DNA from: Aureimonas ureilytica DSM 18598 = NBRC 106430
Lineage (GTDB): Bacteria > Pseudomonadota > Alphaproteobacteria > Rhizobiales > Rhizobiaceae
Length of the DNA stretch: 64,000 bases
Direction: 5' to 3'
NCBI RefSeq assembly: GCF_000382705.1
Contig: NZ_ARQE01000010.1
Span: forward strand, 150,660-214,659
A program made the translations under genes and the position numbers. Below, piece after piece: positions 1 to 9,434 of the stretch. The notes beneath the pieces are model-generated. The model did no database searches. It was not told where the DNA came from and saw only the letters and a program-made list of their open reading frames with translations. The number at the start of each line of letters is the position of its first letter. The stretch's first letter is position 1.

Positions 1-1514
1 GTGATGCCGTTCTCGGTACCCGCCACCTTGAAGTCCATGTCGCCGAGGTGATCCTCGTCGCCCAGGATGTCGGAGAGAACCGCGAAGCGCTCGCCTTCGA
101 GGATGAGACCCATGGCGATGCCGGCGACCGGCTGGGCGAGCGGAACGCCCGCATCCATCAGCGCCAGCGAGGTGCCGCAGACGGTGGCCATGGAGGACGA
201 ACCGTTCGACTCGGTGACTTCCGAGACGGCGCGGATCGTGTAGGGGAAGGCTTCCTTGGCCGGCAGCATCGGGCGGATGGCGCGCCAGGCGAGCTTGCCG
301 TGGCCGATCTCGCGACGGCCGGGCGAACCCATGCGGCCGGTCTCACCCACCGAGTACGGGGGGAAGTTGTAGTGAAGGAGGAAGGTCTCCTTGTAGGTGC
401 CGGTCAGGCTGTCGACGAACTGCTCGTCCTCGCCGGTGCCGAGCGTCGCCACCACGAGGGCCTGCGTCTCGCCGCGCGTGAACAGCGCCGAGCCGTGGGT
501 GCGCGGCAGGATGCCGGCTTCCGCGACGATCGGGCGAACGGTCTCGAGATCGCGGCCGTCGATGCGGCTCTTGGTGTCGAGAATGTTCCAGCGGACGATC
601 TTGGCCTGGAGTTCCTTGAAGACCGCGCCGACATCTTCCTTCGAATGGCGAAGCTCGGTCGCGCCCTCGGGGAAGAAATGCGCCGTGACCTTGGCCTTCA
701 CCGCGTCGACGGCGGCGTAGCGGGCCTGCTTGTCGGTGTTCTTGTAGGCGTCGCGCAGCTCGCCCTCGGCGATGCCGAGCATCTCGCTCTCGAGCGCGGA
801 GAAGTCCGGCGCGTTGTGCTGGCGCGGCTCCTTGGCGGCGTGCTCGGCCAGACGGATGATCGCGTCGATCACCGGCTGGAAGCCGCGATGACCGAACATG
901 ACGGCGCCGAGCATGGTCTGCTCGTCGAGCTCGCGCGCTTCGGACTCGACCATCAGGACGGCGTCCTGCGTGCCGGCCACGACGAGGTCGAGCTTGGACT
1001 CGGCCATCTCGTCGACATGCGGGTTCAGCTTGTACTCGCCGTTGATGTAGCCGACGCGCGCGCCGCCGATCGGTCCCATGAAGGGCACGCCCGAAAGCGT
1101 CAGCGCGGCCGAGGCGGCGACCATCGAGAGAACGTCGGGATTGTTTTCCAGATCGTGCTGGAGAACCGTGACGACGACCTGCGTGTCGTTCTTGTAGCCT
1201 TCCGCGAAGAGCGGACGGATCGGACGGTCGATGAGGCGCGAGACCAGCGTCTCGTTCTCGCTCGGACGGCCCTCGCGCTTGAAGTAGCCGCCCGGAATGC
1301 GGCCGGCCGCGAAGGCCTTTTCCTGGTAGTTGACGGTGAGCGGGAAGAAGTCCTGGCCGGCCTTCGGGGCCTTGGCGGACACGACGGTCGCGAGAACCGT
1401 GGTCTCACCGTAGGTCGCGAGCACGGCGCCGTCGGCCTGGCGGGCGATCTTGCCGGTTTCGAGAACCAGCGTGCGGCCGGCCCATTCGATCTCGACCTTA
1501 TGGGTATTGAACAT
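1..1514 (-). CDS. pnp: Polyribonucleotide nucleotidyltransferase, C-terminal part outside the window
   Basis: PNPase degrades RNA 3'-to-5' by phosphorolysis and works in the degradosome and in small-RNA turnover. The ATG at 1514 begins [14 protein letters not shown]. The 504 visible codons hold the first RNase PH domain (including [19 protein letters not shown] and [12 protein letters not shown]), the helical linker, and most of the second RNase PH domain ([39 protein letters not shown]). The rest of the second PH domain and the KH and S1 RNA-binding domains lie beyond base 1. It follows rpsO on the same strand, the classic rpsO-pnp order. Identification is certain from conserved motifs; the C-terminus cannot be judged. 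Confidence 0.97.
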   Translation of the reverse strand, partial: MFNTHKVEIEWAGRTLVLETGKIARQADGAVLATYGETTVLATVVSAKAPKAGQDFFPLTVNYQEKAFAAGRIPGGYFKREGRPSENETLVSRLIDRPIRPLFAEGYKNDTQVVVTVLQHDLENNPDVLSMVAASAALTLSGVPFMGPIGGARVGYINGEYKLNPHVDEMAESKLDLVVAGTQDAVLMVESEARELDEQTMLGAVMFGHRGFQPVIDAIIRLAEHAAKEPRQHNAPDFSALESEMLGIAEGELRDAYKNTDKQARYAAVDAVKAKVTAHFFPEGATELRHSKEDVGAVFKELQAKIVRWNILDTKSRIDGRDLETVRPIVAEAGILPRTHGSALFTRGETQALVVATLGTGEDEQFVDSLTGTYKETFLLHYNFPPYSVGETGRMGSPGRREIGHGKLAWRAIRPMLPAKEAFPYTIRAVSEVTESNGSSSMATVCGTSLALMDAGVPLAQPVAGIAMGLILEGERFAVLSDILGDEDHLGDMDFKVAGTENGI

Positions 1515-1834
1515 GAGGGTTGCCTCTTGTGCGGGCCGCAACAGGCGGCCGTGGCAAAATCAAACGCGCACGGGCAAGACGACAGGTGGCTTCGGTCGGG
1601 GCGCGGACGGCCCCGGGCACGGTGCGGCTCCAGGGCGACACGCCCGGGACCCCATGCCGGGAAGCAACCGGCAATCCTGCCCCATGAGCGTTCACTCGAA
1701 GGAAGGGGCGATGGCCTCTTCCTTGGCGGTCGCAGCGATCGGCGCGGCGCCGCCGGGGCATGTGGCCAGCGATAAGCCGGCCGGAAACGGGATGCGGCGA
1801 CGGAACGCTTGGAGCCCCGGCGCCGCAGTCTTGG
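1515..1834 (-). other. rpsO-pnp spacer without a gene
   Basis: This 320-base transcribed spacer between the rpsO stop and the pnp ATG has no convincing coding frame. It is rich in self-complementary GC segments, for example GTCCCGGGCGTGTC against CCCGGGGC near 1600-1660. In other proteobacteria this spacer carries the stem-loop cut by RNase III for pnp autoregulation. That role here is inference. A weak AGAGG ribosome-binding site precedes pnp. Confidence 0.5.
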
Positions 1835-2104
1835 TTAGCGGCGCAGGCCGAGGCGCGTGATGAGCGTGGAATAACGCTCTTCTTCGCGCTCCTTGAGATA
1901 GTCGAGGAGACGGCGACGCTGCGAAACGAGCTTCAGGAGACCACGACGGGAGTGGTTGTCCTTCTTGTGACCCTTGAAGTGCTCGGTGAGGTTGGCGATG
2001 CGCTCCGACAGGATCGCGACCTGGACCTCGGGCGAACCGGTATCGCCGGCCTTGGTCGCGTATTCCTTGAGAAGCTCGGCCTTGCGCTCGGGCGTGATCG
2101 ACAT
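1835..2104 (-). CDS. rpsO: 30S ribosomal protein S15
   Basis: S15 binds the central domain of 16S rRNA early in 30S assembly. The 89-residue product has the usual family length and the conserved segments [25 protein letters not shown] and RRRLLDYLK. It starts at the ATG at 2104 and is followed by pnp on the same strand. It is probably autoregulated through its leader, where a hairpin lies about 80 bases before the start codon. Confidence 0.98.
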   Translation of the reverse strand: MSITPERKAELLKEYATKAGDTGSPEVQVAILSERIANLTEHFKGHKKDNHSRRGLLKLVSQRRRLLDYLKEREEERYSTLITRLGLRR

Positions 2105-2183
2105 CGTAGATCCCCTTTTTTGTTGGAGGTTTTAAGTCGCCCGCAGCCGGGATGTCGTCCAGCAAGGGCCGTGAAAGGCGCAA

Positions 2184-2202
2184 AAGGGCCGGTTCGGCCC
2201 TT
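2184..2202 (-). terminator. Hairpin with T-run ahead of rpsO (terminator or leader attenuator)
   Basis: AAGGGCCG pairs perfectly with CGGCCCTT around a 3-base loop. On the minus strand the stem runs straight into TTTT. It lies 160 bases after the chemoreceptor stop and 80 bases before the rpsO ATG. A TATATC hexamer at about 2215-2220, a possible -10 box, sits just upstream, so the hairpin could end chemoreceptor transcripts or lie inside the rpsO leader. The sequence alone cannot separate these. Confidence 0.6.
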
Positions 2203-2361
2203 CGCACGCGCCCCGATATAAGCGGCTTGCGCCGGAAAAGCCAGCCCGCCTGTCCAAAGCGCGCCAAAGCCCCGACAAAACGCCCCGCGTGGACCGGGCC
2301 AGGCGGGGCGAAAGGCGGGGCGAAAGGCACATAGAAGCCGAGGGCGGGTGGCGCCCGGGGG

Positions 2362-3942
2362 TCAGGCCGCGAGCGGCAGGGCGGAGGGCTCGCGCACGGC
2401 TTCGTCCTCCTCGATCGGCGCGGCCGAGGCGCCCTTCGAATGCGCCAGGCCGGCTTCCAGCTTGAAATAGCCGATGCGCTCCTGAAGGTCGCCCGAGCCG
2501 GCGTTCAGCTCGCGCGCCGAGCCCGACAATTGCTCCGCGCCCGCCGCGTTGTCCTGCGTCACCTGGCTCAGCTGCTGGATCGCCTGGTTCATCTGATCGA
2601 TGCCGATCGTCTGCTCGCGGCAGGAAGCGGAGATTTCCGAGACGAGTTCGGAAGTGCGCTGGATGTTGGGCACGAGGGCGGTCAGCATCCGGCCCGCCTC
2701 CTGCGAGGCCACGAGCGTGTCCTGCGAGAGCTTGGCGATCTCGACGGCCGCGCCTTGGCTGCGCTCGGCGAGCTTGCGCACTTCCGAGGCCACCACCGCG
2801 AAACCCTTGCCGTGGCTTCCGGCGCGCGCCGCCTCGATCGCGGCGTTCAAGGCCAGAAGATCGGTCTGGCGGGCGATTTCCTGCACGAGGGCGATCTTGT
2901 CGGCGATGGCGCGCATGGCTTCCATGGAGGACAGGACAACCGTCTCGCTCGACCGGGCGTGGGAGAAGGCCTCGCGCGCCACCTTCTCGGTCTGCGTGGC
3001 GTTGTCGGAATTCTGGCGGATATTGGCCGACATCTCCTCCATGGCGGAGCTGGCCTGTTCGGTGGCGGCGGCCTGCTCGGCCGAGCCGGACGCGAGCTGC
3101 TGCGACAGCGAGGACGTGGCGCCGGCGGTTCCCGCCAGGGAGGCGGCGCGCGCGCCGACGGCCGCGACGATCTCGTTGAGCTTCAGGCGCATCTGGCATA
3201 GCGTCGTGAGAAGCTCGCCGATCTCGTCTCGCCGTCCATGAACGATGCGATGGGAAATGTCGCCCGAGCCGACCCGCAGCATGTTCTCGCGCAGCATCGA
3301 AAAGCCCTTGGAAAAGCTGCGCAGGATCCAGAAGCCGGCCGCGCCGGCGAGAAGCAGCGATGCCGCGATCAGGGCGATCGTCCAGCTGCGGGCCGTCTCG
3401 TAGCTTGCGCCCGTCCGCTCCACGAAGCGCTCGACATCGGCGCGCGCGGCGGCGCTGGCGGACGCCAGCCCATCGCTCAGGCGCTGCGCCGCCGGCCCTT
3501 CGTCCCGGGTGACGTCGGCGAGAATGTCGGCATTGGCGCGCCCCGCATCGATCTCGGCGAGAACGGCGTCCATCTTCTGCCGGAGCGCGGCGAGCGCGGC
3601 CGGACCGGTGTCGCCGGCAGAGGGGGCGGGCGCCGCGAGCGCGCCCTGGTAGCTCTTCATCGCGGCATCGGCCGTCTGCCAGGACGCGGCGTACTCGGCC
3701 TTGAGCGGCCCGCGCTCGGCCGGCTCGGTCAGCATGAGGCGGAACAGGAGGCGGCGGGCGTCGGCCAGCGCGAGCTGGACCCGGCCGAGCGCCTCGACCT
3801 GCACCAGCGGGCGGTTCGCCAGTTCGCTGAGGGCCGAGAAGGTCTGGCTCGACTGCCGAAGCCCCAAGAAACTTCCCGCGCCGCCCAAAGCGACCAAGAC
3901 GACGAAAGCGAATGCCAGTCGAAACTTAACCGAATACAACAT
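2362..3942 (-). CDS. Methyl-accepting chemotaxis protein
   Basis: This is a membrane chemoreceptor that signals to CheA/CheW. The 526 residues contain TM1 (about 5-27), a helical periplasmic sensor of four-helix-bundle type (about 28-185), TM2 (about 187-208), a HAMP domain (about 209-262) and a long methyl-accepting coiled coil. The signalling tip carries the hallmark [17 protein letters not shown] and [17 protein letters not shown]. There is no C-terminal NWETF-type CheR tether; the tail is acidic and low complexity. GGAGAG precedes the ATG at 3942. No other che genes are nearby. The ligand is unknown. Confidence 0.93.
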   Translation of the reverse strand: MLYSVKFRLAFAFVVLVALGGAGSFLGLRQSSQTFSALSELANRPLVQVEALGRVQLALADARRLLFRLMLTEPAERGPLKAEYAASWQTADAAMKSYQGALAAPAPSAGDTGPAALAALRQKMDAVLAEIDAGRANADILADVTRDEGPAAQRLSDGLASASAAARADVERFVERTGASYETARSWTIALIAASLLLAGAAGFWILRSFSKGFSMLRENMLRVGSGDISHRIVHGRRDEIGELLTTLCQMRLKLNEIVAAVGARAASLAGTAGATSSLSQQLASGSAEQAAATEQASSAMEEMSANIRQNSDNATQTEKVAREAFSHARSSETVVLSSMEAMRAIADKIALVQEIARQTDLLALNAAIEAARAGSHGKGFAVVASEVRKLAERSQGAAVEIAKLSQDTLVASQEAGRMLTALVPNIQRTSELVSEISASCREQTIGIDQMNQAIQQLSQVTQDNAAGAEQLSGSARELNAGSGDLQERIGYFKLEAGLAHSKGASAAPIEEDEAVREPSALPLAA

Positions 3943-4253
3943 TTCACTCTCCAGGCGTGACGCAGGGACCCTGGCAGAGAAACCTTAAACGGCTACGAAT
4001 CCTTTGAGCAGAATGCGTGAGCGGCGAAAGATCCCGATCACGACTTGATGGTGAAAGAGCACTCGGTGCGCGAGAAGACGAGGGCAAGTCCGCGAAGAGT
4101 TGCGTCGCCTTCCGCCTGCTTCACGTCTGTTGCGACCCGCCTTCACTTTGCTTCCGCGACCGCCGCAACAACATGCCCTTCGCGTGCGTCGCGATCGTTG
4201 AGGGCGCCTTCCACGCCGTCCGAAGCCATGCCCCGCCGAGTGGACGTGAACGC
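3943..4253. other. Intergenic region between amylosucrase and chemoreceptor
   Basis: These 311 bases lie between two minus-strand genes. They must hold the chemoreceptor promoter and the amylosucrase 3' end. The part next to the chemoreceptor (3980-4010) is less GC-rich. I see no coding frame with family resemblance and no clear terminator. Confidence 0.4.
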
Positions 4254-6131
4254 TCAGTCCGTCACCAGCCAGACGAAGCCGAGCGGGGGCAGCGTCAGCC
4301 CTTCGCGCAGGTTCGCCCTCCCTCCCCCGACGAGGTCCAGCGCGTCCGCCCTCATCGCCTCGAAGCGCTCGGGCGCAAGGGTCTGCGTCTCGTCGGACAT
4401 GTTGGCGAAGACGAGAACGCCGCCGGCATCCGGCCTGACGAAGCCGAGCACATGGGGATTGTCGGTCCAGAACCCGTGCAGCGCGGTTCCTCCGAAGGCC
4501 GGCGTGCGCTTGCGCAAGGATATCAGATGGCGCAGCCGCTCGAAGAGCCGGCCGGGCACCGTGGTCGGGTCGTGGCGCTGCGCATAAAGCGCGTCCGGGC
4601 GGAAGGGCCGATGAATCCAGCGGCTGTCCACCGCCTCGGCCGGGCGCTCGCGAAAGCTTTCGTCGTTGAGCTGGCCGACCTCGTCGCCGAGATAAAGAAG
4701 CGGAATGCCGGCGGCGGCGAGCGCGATCGAATGAAGCAGGAGAATGCGCCGGATGCCGTTTTCCTCGTCGCGCTTGAGGCCCGCGAGCGAGGCGGTGGTG
4801 CCGGTGATCCGGCAGTCGCCGGTGCGCGGATTCTCCTGGAAGGGCTCGCCTTCGGCAAAGGAGCCGGGAAAGCGCCCGACATAGAACCGGTTCAGGAAGC
4901 GCCGGTGATCGCCGCCATGGATGCCGAGCTCGGCGGCTTCCTCGTCGGCGAAGGTCCAGCCGATATCGTCATGGCTGCGCACATAGTTGACCCAGGCGCA
5001 GCCGGGCGGCAGCGCCTGACGCCGGTCGAAGGCGAGTTGCAGGAGCCGTGCGTCGCGCGTCGCCAGCGCTTCCCAGCCGAGCGCCATGACGAGCGGATTG
5101 TAGGAGATCGGGCATTCCGCCTCGTCGATATAGGTGACGACCTCGTCCGGATGGACGATCGCCTCGGACTTGAACACCATGGCGGGCGCGCCCATGCGGC
5201 ACAGGGCGTTGAAGGCGCGCAGCAAGTGATGCGCCTCGGGCAGGCTCTCGCAGGGCGTGCCGAGCCGCTTCCAGATGAAGGCCACCGCGTCCATGCGCAG
5301 GATTTCGACGCCGCGATTGGCGAGAAACAGCATCTCGCCGGCCATGGCCCGGAAGACGGCGGGGTTGGCGTAGTTCAGGTCCCATTGGAAATGGTAGAAG
5401 GTCGCCCAGATCCAGCGCCCGTCCGGCAGTTGCACGAAGGAGCCGGGATGGTCGTCGGGAAAGATTTCCCGCGTCGTCCGCTCGTACTGGTCGGGCAGCG
5501 TCCGGTCCGGGAAGATCAGGTAATAGTCTTCGAACGCCTTTTCGCCCGCGAGAGCGCGCTGCGCCCATTCGTGCTCGTTCGAGGTGTGGTTGAAGACGAA
5601 ATCGACGGTAAGCGAGATGCCGCGCTCGCGCAGCACGCCCGACAGATGCTCCAGATCCGCCATCGTGCCGAGCCGGGGATCGACCTCGCGATAGGAGGAG
5701 ACGGCATAGCCGCCGTCGGAATTCTCCTCCGGGGCCCGGAACAGCGGCATGAGGTGGAGATAGGTGAGGCCGAGTTCCTCGAAATAGGGAATCTGCCGCT
5801 CGATGCCCTGGAGCGTCCCGGCATAGCGATCGACATAGCAGACGCCGCCGAGCATCCGCTCGCTCGACAACCAGTCGGGATCGGCCTCGCGCGCGGCATC
5901 CAGCGCCTTCAGATCGGCCGAGCGCTCGGCATGCGAGCGCGCCGCGAGCGCCACGGCCTCGCCGAGTTCGGCCAGAAACCCCGGATGACCGGCATAGACG
6001 CGCGAGAATTCGGCAAAGAGCGCCGGGAAATGCGCCTCGAACCGCCGCCGGAACGTCTCGCTCCATTCGGCCGCGCCGGGATGGGCCAGCACATGGCGTC
6101 TGGCTTCGGCGAAACTCGGCATGTCCGGCAT
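4254..6131 (-). CDS. Amylosucrase (GH13 glucansucrase)
   Basis: Amylosucrase transfers glucose from sucrose to alpha-1,4-glucan and releases fructose. From the ATG at 6131, which has GGGAG eight bases upstream, the product is 625 residues, close to the length of the Neisseria enzyme. The GH13 barrel motifs are present: VDFVFNHTSNEHEW, the nucleophile in EILRMDAVAF (about D281), the acid/base in VFKSEAIVHPDE (about E323) and YVRSHDDIGWTF (about D388). The long N-terminal helical domain and the B and B' insertions match amylosucrase more than trehalose synthase or sucrose hydrolase. Sucrose hydrolase is the main alternative. No signal peptide is seen, so it is probably cytoplasmic, and no glycogen genes are adjacent. 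Confidence 0.88.
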   Translation of the reverse strand: MPDMPSFAEARRHVLAHPGAAEWSETFRRRFEAHFPALFAEFSRVYAGHPGFLAELGEAVALAARSHAERSADLKALDAAREADPDWLSSERMLGGVCYVDRYAGTLQGIERQIPYFEELGLTYLHLMPLFRAPEENSDGGYAVSSYREVDPRLGTMADLEHLSGVLRERGISLTVDFVFNHTSNEHEWAQRALAGEKAFEDYYLIFPDRTLPDQYERTTREIFPDDHPGSFVQLPDGRWIWATFYHFQWDLNYANPAVFRAMAGEMLFLANRGVEILRMDAVAFIWKRLGTPCESLPEAHHLLRAFNALCRMGAPAMVFKSEAIVHPDEVVTYIDEAECPISYNPLVMALGWEALATRDARLLQLAFDRRQALPPGCAWVNYVRSHDDIGWTFADEEAAELGIHGGDHRRFLNRFYVGRFPGSFAEGEPFQENPRTGDCRITGTTASLAGLKRDEENGIRRILLLHSIALAAAGIPLLYLGDEVGQLNDESFRERPAEAVDSRWIHRPFRPDALYAQRHDPTTVPGRLFERLRHLISLRKRTPAFGGTALHGFWTDNPHVLGFVRPDAGGVLVFANMSDETQTLAPERFEAMRADALDLVGGGRANLREGLTLPPLGFVWLVTD

Positions 6132-6391
6132 GGGTGGTTTCTCCCGCGGGTTGAAGCGCAAGGCGCGCGATACCATGGCACTTCCGGGCCGGGAAGCGCT
6201 GCCGCAGGGGGAGACAGCGGCGCCATTGCCGCAGGCTCGCCGCGATCCAAGTAAGAGTTGCGTAACGCCCGAAGGGCCGCTCGGTCTTTGCCAGCCACGC
6301 GCCGACGTTGCGTCCGCCGCGCCAGTTCAGCGCAAATAGAACCTCCGCCGGATTTTTATGTTATAACATTACAGCACGAGAAAGTGTGCGT

Positions 6392-6419
6392 TTTCACTTG
6401 TATGTCACGCGAATGTTAT
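6392..6419 (+). promoter_or_regulatory. Candidate Pho box (three 11-bp repeats) for the alkaline phosphatase
   Basis: Three hexamers, TTTCAC, TGTCAC and TGTTAT, begin at 6392, 6403 and 6414, exactly 11 bases apart. This is the arrangement and core sequence of PhoB-binding direct repeats. The array ends 48 bases before the phosphatase ATG, so phosphate-starvation induction is likely. The repeats and spacing are seen; PhoB binding is inferred. The rest of 6132-6391 shows no gene. Confidence 0.65.
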
Positions 6420-6467
6420 GGAGAGCACTTAAGGCGCCAAGGTGATCCCACTCCTCGGAGACACAAG

Positions 6468-8210
6468 ATGCGCCGACTTCTCAGCTTGCTCGTCGTCACC
6501 AGCGCCTTGACCGCGTCCGCCCATGCGGCGACCGTCATGCCGCTCGACCGCGCCACCATCCTCGCCGGCTCGCCCTTCGACATGAAGGTCGAGTTCAAGG
6601 GCGTGGTGAAGCCGGACGACGTGACCGTGACGATCAACGGCAAGCCGGCCGCCGAAGTGCTCGGCCAGCCCGTCGAGTTCATCGAGAAGGAAGACGGCGT
6701 CGAGGCCTCCGCCGTGCGCATCCAGGGCGGCCACATCCTGACGCCCGGCAGCTACAAGGTCGAGGCCAAGGCCGGCGACGAGACCAAGAGCGTGACCTGG
6801 GAGGTGTTCGGCACGCCTTCCATCGCCAAGGCCAAGAACATCATCTTCCTGCTCGGCGACGGCATGTCGATCGCCAACCGCACCGGCGCGCGCATCATGT
6901 CCAAGGGCGTGACCGAGGGCAAGGCGAACGGGCGTCTCGCCATGGACGATCTCGACCACATGGCCTTTGTCGGCACGTCCTCGACCGACTCGATCGCCAC
7001 CGATAGCGCCAACACGATGTCGGCCTACATGACCGGCCACAAGACGGCGATCAACGCGCTCGGCGTCTATGCCGACCGCACCAAGAACTCCTTCGACGAC
7101 CCGAAGGTGGAGACCATCGCCGAGGCGCTCCGCCGCACCACGAAAAAGTCGGTCGGCATCGTCGTCACCTCCGAGATCGAGGACGCGACGCCCGCCGCCG
7201 TGGTGGCACACACCCGCAAGCGGGCCGACAAGCCCGAGATCGTCGACATGTTCTTCAAGGTGAAGCCGGACGTGGTGCTCGGCGGCGGCTCGGCCTATTT
7301 CCTGCCGCAGTCCACCCCCGGCTCCAAGCGCAAGGACGACAAGGACTATATCCAGATGTTCCGGGACGCGGGCTACGCGCTGGCGACCGACAAGACCGAG
7401 CTGGAAGCCGCCAAGACCTCCAATCAGGACAAGCTTCTCGGCCTGTTCCACACCGGCAACATGGACTTCATGCTGGATCGCGGCTTCCTGAAGAAGGGCA
7501 CCGTGTCGAAATTCCCGAACCAGCCGGGTCTGGTGGAGATGACGCAGGTCGCGCTCGACAGGCTGTCGAAGAACCCCGAGGGCTTCTTCCTGATGGTCGA
7601 GGGCTCCTGCATCGACAAGGCCTCGCACCCGATGGATTTCGAGCGCTCGATGATCGACACGATCGAGTTCGACAAGGCCGTCGGCGCCGCGCTGGAGTTC
7701 CAGAAGACCCATCCCGACACGCTGATCGTGACCACCGCCGACCACACGCACGGCATCTCGATCATCGGCACGATCGACGACGACAAGCCGGGCACGGACA
7801 TGCGCGAGAAGGTCGGCGTCTATGCCTCGGCCGGCTTCCCGAACTACGAGGACAAGGACGGCGACGGCTACCCGGACAAGGTCGACGTGTCGCGTCGCCT
7901 CGCGATCTTCGCCGCCGACTTCCCCGACTATTACGAAACCTTCCGCCCCAAGATGGACGGCCCGTTCGAGCCCGCCGTTCAGAACGAGAAGAAGGAATAC
8001 GTCGCCAACGAGGCCTACAAGACCGTGCCGGGCGCCGTCTTCCGCGAAGGCAACCTGCCGCGTTCGGCCGACACGGCCGTCCATGCCGTGGATGATGTCG
8101 TGCTCCAGGCGCACGGCCCCGGCGCCGAGGAGTTCAAGGGCTACATGGAGGAGAGCGACATCTACCGCGTTCTCGCCGACGCCTTCGCGCTCGCCCCGCA
8201 GAAGAACTGA
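6468..8210 (+). CDS. Secreted PhoA-family alkaline phosphatase
   Basis: This is a periplasmic or secreted phosphomonoesterase for phosphate scavenging. GGAG seven bases upstream supports the ATG at 6468, which gives 580 residues. A Sec signal peptide ends near residue 20 (TASAHA). An Ig-like N-terminal domain (about 22-115) precedes the catalytic domain. Catalytic features are a metal-binding aspartate in LLGDGMS, the phosphorylated serine in TDSANTMSAYMTGHKT (about S180), MVEGSCIDKASHPMD and TTADHTHG. A DxDxDG-type calcium loop is suggested by DKDGDGYPDK. The Pho-box-like array upstream fits phosphate control. It stands alone, followed by a hairpin. Confidence 0.93.
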   Translation: MRRLLSLLVVTSALTASAHAATVMPLDRATILAGSPFDMKVEFKGVVKPDDVTVTINGKPAAEVLGQPVEFIEKEDGVEASAVRIQGGHILTPGSYKVEAKAGDETKSVTWEVFGTPSIAKAKNIIFLLGDGMSIANRTGARIMSKGVTEGKANGRLAMDDLDHMAFVGTSSTDSIATDSANTMSAYMTGHKTAINALGVYADRTKNSFDDPKVETIAEALRRTTKKSVGIVVTSEIEDATPAAVVAHTRKRADKPEIVDMFFKVKPDVVLGGGSAYFLPQSTPGSKRKDDKDYIQMFRDAGYALATDKTELEAAKTSNQDKLLGLFHTGNMDFMLDRGFLKKGTVSKFPNQPGLVEMTQVALDRLSKNPEGFFLMVEGSCIDKASHPMDFERSMIDTIEFDKAVGAALEFQKTHPDTLIVTTADHTHGISIIGTIDDDKPGTDMREKVGVYASAGFPNYEDKDGDGYPDKVDVSRRLAIFAADFPDYYETFRPKMDGPFEPAVQNEKKEYVANEAYKTVPGAVFREGNLPRSADTAVHAVDDVVLQAHGPGAEEFKGYMEESDIYRVLADAFALAPQKN

Positions 8211-8237
8211 CCCCTCACTCCCAACCGACATTCGGGT

Positions 8238-8259
8238 CCCGGCGCTCCTTTGCGCCGGG
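8238..8259 (+). terminator. Hairpin after the alkaline phosphatase
   Basis: CCCGGCGC and GCGCCGGG form a perfect 8-bp stem with a 6-base loop, 28 bases after the phosphatase stop. A pyrimidine-rich but not pure T tract follows. It is probably a transcription terminator separating the phosphatase from the ABC operon. Confidence 0.6.
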
Positions 8260-8288
8260 GCTTGTCGTCCTTTCGAGGAAGGTCGCCC

Positions 8289-8753
8289 ATGGCACGCGTC
8301 GAACCGAACCGCCGGCATGTGATCGTCTCGGGTCTCGCCGCCCTCGCCGCCCTCGCGCTCGCCCCGCGCCAAGCCTTGGCCGCGATCGAGCGGATCGGTT
8401 TCGACGATCTCTACGGCAAGATCAGCGTGCTCGGCCTGTCCTTTTCCGACAAGGCCAAGGCGCTTACCGGCCAAAGCGTCGAGATGCGGGGCTTCATGGC
8501 CCCGCCCCTGAAGGCCGAGGCGAAGTTCTTCGTGCTCACCGAAATTCCGATGTCGCTCTGCCCCTTCTGCTCCTCGGACGCCGACTGGCCGGCCAATATC
8601 GTCGTGGTCTACTTGAGGGAAGCGCAGACCTTCGAGCAGGCCAACAAGGTGATCGAGGTGTCTGGGCGCTTCGAGATCGGCTCCTGGACCGATCCCGAAA
8701 CCGGCTTCGTCAGCCTCGTGCGCATCGTCGACGCCAGCTTTCGGACGGTGTGA
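8289..8753 (+). CDS. Exported protein of an ABC operon, probably metal related
   Basis: The 154-residue product has a twin-arginine-like N-terminus (NRRHVIVSG) followed by a hydrophobic stretch ending in ALAA, so it is exported. The mature part holds a cysteine motif, SLCPFCSSDADWP, that could bind metal or act in redox. It resembles the small DUF3299-like proteins found beside MacB/FtsX-type transporters in putative zinc loci; that resemblance is from memory. AGGAAGG precedes the ATG at 8289. The stop overlaps the start of the ATPase, and the permease follows, so the three are one operon. Confidence 0.7.
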   Translation: MARVEPNRRHVIVSGLAALAALALAPRQALAAIERIGFDDLYGKISVLGLSFSDKAKALTGQSVEMRGFMAPPLKAEAKFFVLTEIPMSLCPFCSSDADWPANIVVVYLREAQTFEQANKVIEVSGRFEIGSWTDPETGFVSLVRIVDASFRTV

Positions 8754-9430
8754 GCGAGATGCCGGCCCTGTCCATCCGCGATCTCGACATCCGCTTTCCC
8801 GGCCTCGACGCCCCTGCCCTCGCCATTCCCGCGCTCGACCTCGAGGCCGGCGCGCGCGTCGCGCTGACGGGAGCGTCGGGTTCCGGCAAGACGACCTTCA
8901 TCAACGCCGTGAGTGGCCTGGAGCGGGTGCGCCAGGGCGCGGTGCGCTGGGGCGAGACGGACCTCGCGACACTGGGCGAGGCCCGGCGCGACCGCTGGCG
9001 CGCGGCGTCGATCGGCCTCGTCATGCAGGATTTCCACCTCTTCCCGGGCCTCACCGTTCTCGACAACGTGCTCCTGCCGCACCGCCTGTCGTGCGCCCTG
9101 CCGCTGGCCGAGGCGCGCGCCGAGGGCGAGCGGCTGCTGACCCGCTTCGGCATCACCCGCCATGCGCAGCGCGTCGAGACCCTGTCGCGCGGGCAGATGC
9201 AGCGGGTCGCCATCGCCCGCGCGCTGGCCGGGCGGCCCGGCATCCTGATCGCCGACGAGCCGACCGCGAGCCTCGACGCCGAGGCCGGCGCGGCCGTCGG
9301 CGACCTTCTTCTGGAACTCGCCGCAGACACCGGCCTCACCCTGATCGTCGCCACGCACGACCCGCATCTCACCGGCCGCATGAACCGCGTCTTGCGGCTC
9401 GGCAATGGCCGCCTCGCGCCGGAGCGCTGA
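8750..9430 (+). CDS. ABC transporter ATP-binding protein, LolD/MacB type
   Basis: This is the cytoplasmic ATPase of a type VII-style (MacB/LolCDE-like) ABC system. Walker A is GASGSGKTT, the Q-loop is VMQDFHLFPG, the signature is LSRGQMQ, Walker B is ILIADEPTAS, and the H-loop is VATHD. The GTG at 8750 overlaps the previous stop by four bases; an ATG three codons later (8759) is the alternative start. Five bases separate it from the permease start. The LSRGQ signature instead of LSGGQ is common in this subgroup. Confidence 0.92.
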   Translation: MSEMPALSIRDLDIRFPGLDAPALAIPALDLEAGARVALTGASGSGKTTFINAVSGLERVRQGAVRWGETDLATLGEARRDRWRAASIGLVMQDFHLFPGLTVLDNVLLPHRLSCALPLAEARAEGERLLTRFGITRHAQRVETLSRGQMQRVAIARALAGRPGILIADEPTASLDAEAGAAVGDLLLELAADTGLTLIVATHDPHLTGRMNRVLRLGNGRLAPER

Positions 9431-9434
9431 TCCC

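Noticed and set aside
48..1775. Long plus-strand frame over pnp
   Set aside because: Opposite strand encodes an intact PNPase; the plus frame has no family resemblance.
6429..8474. 681-codon minus-strand frame opposite the alkaline phosphatase
   Set aside because: Antisense artefact of third-position GC bias; the phosphatase motifs on the plus strand are unmistakable.
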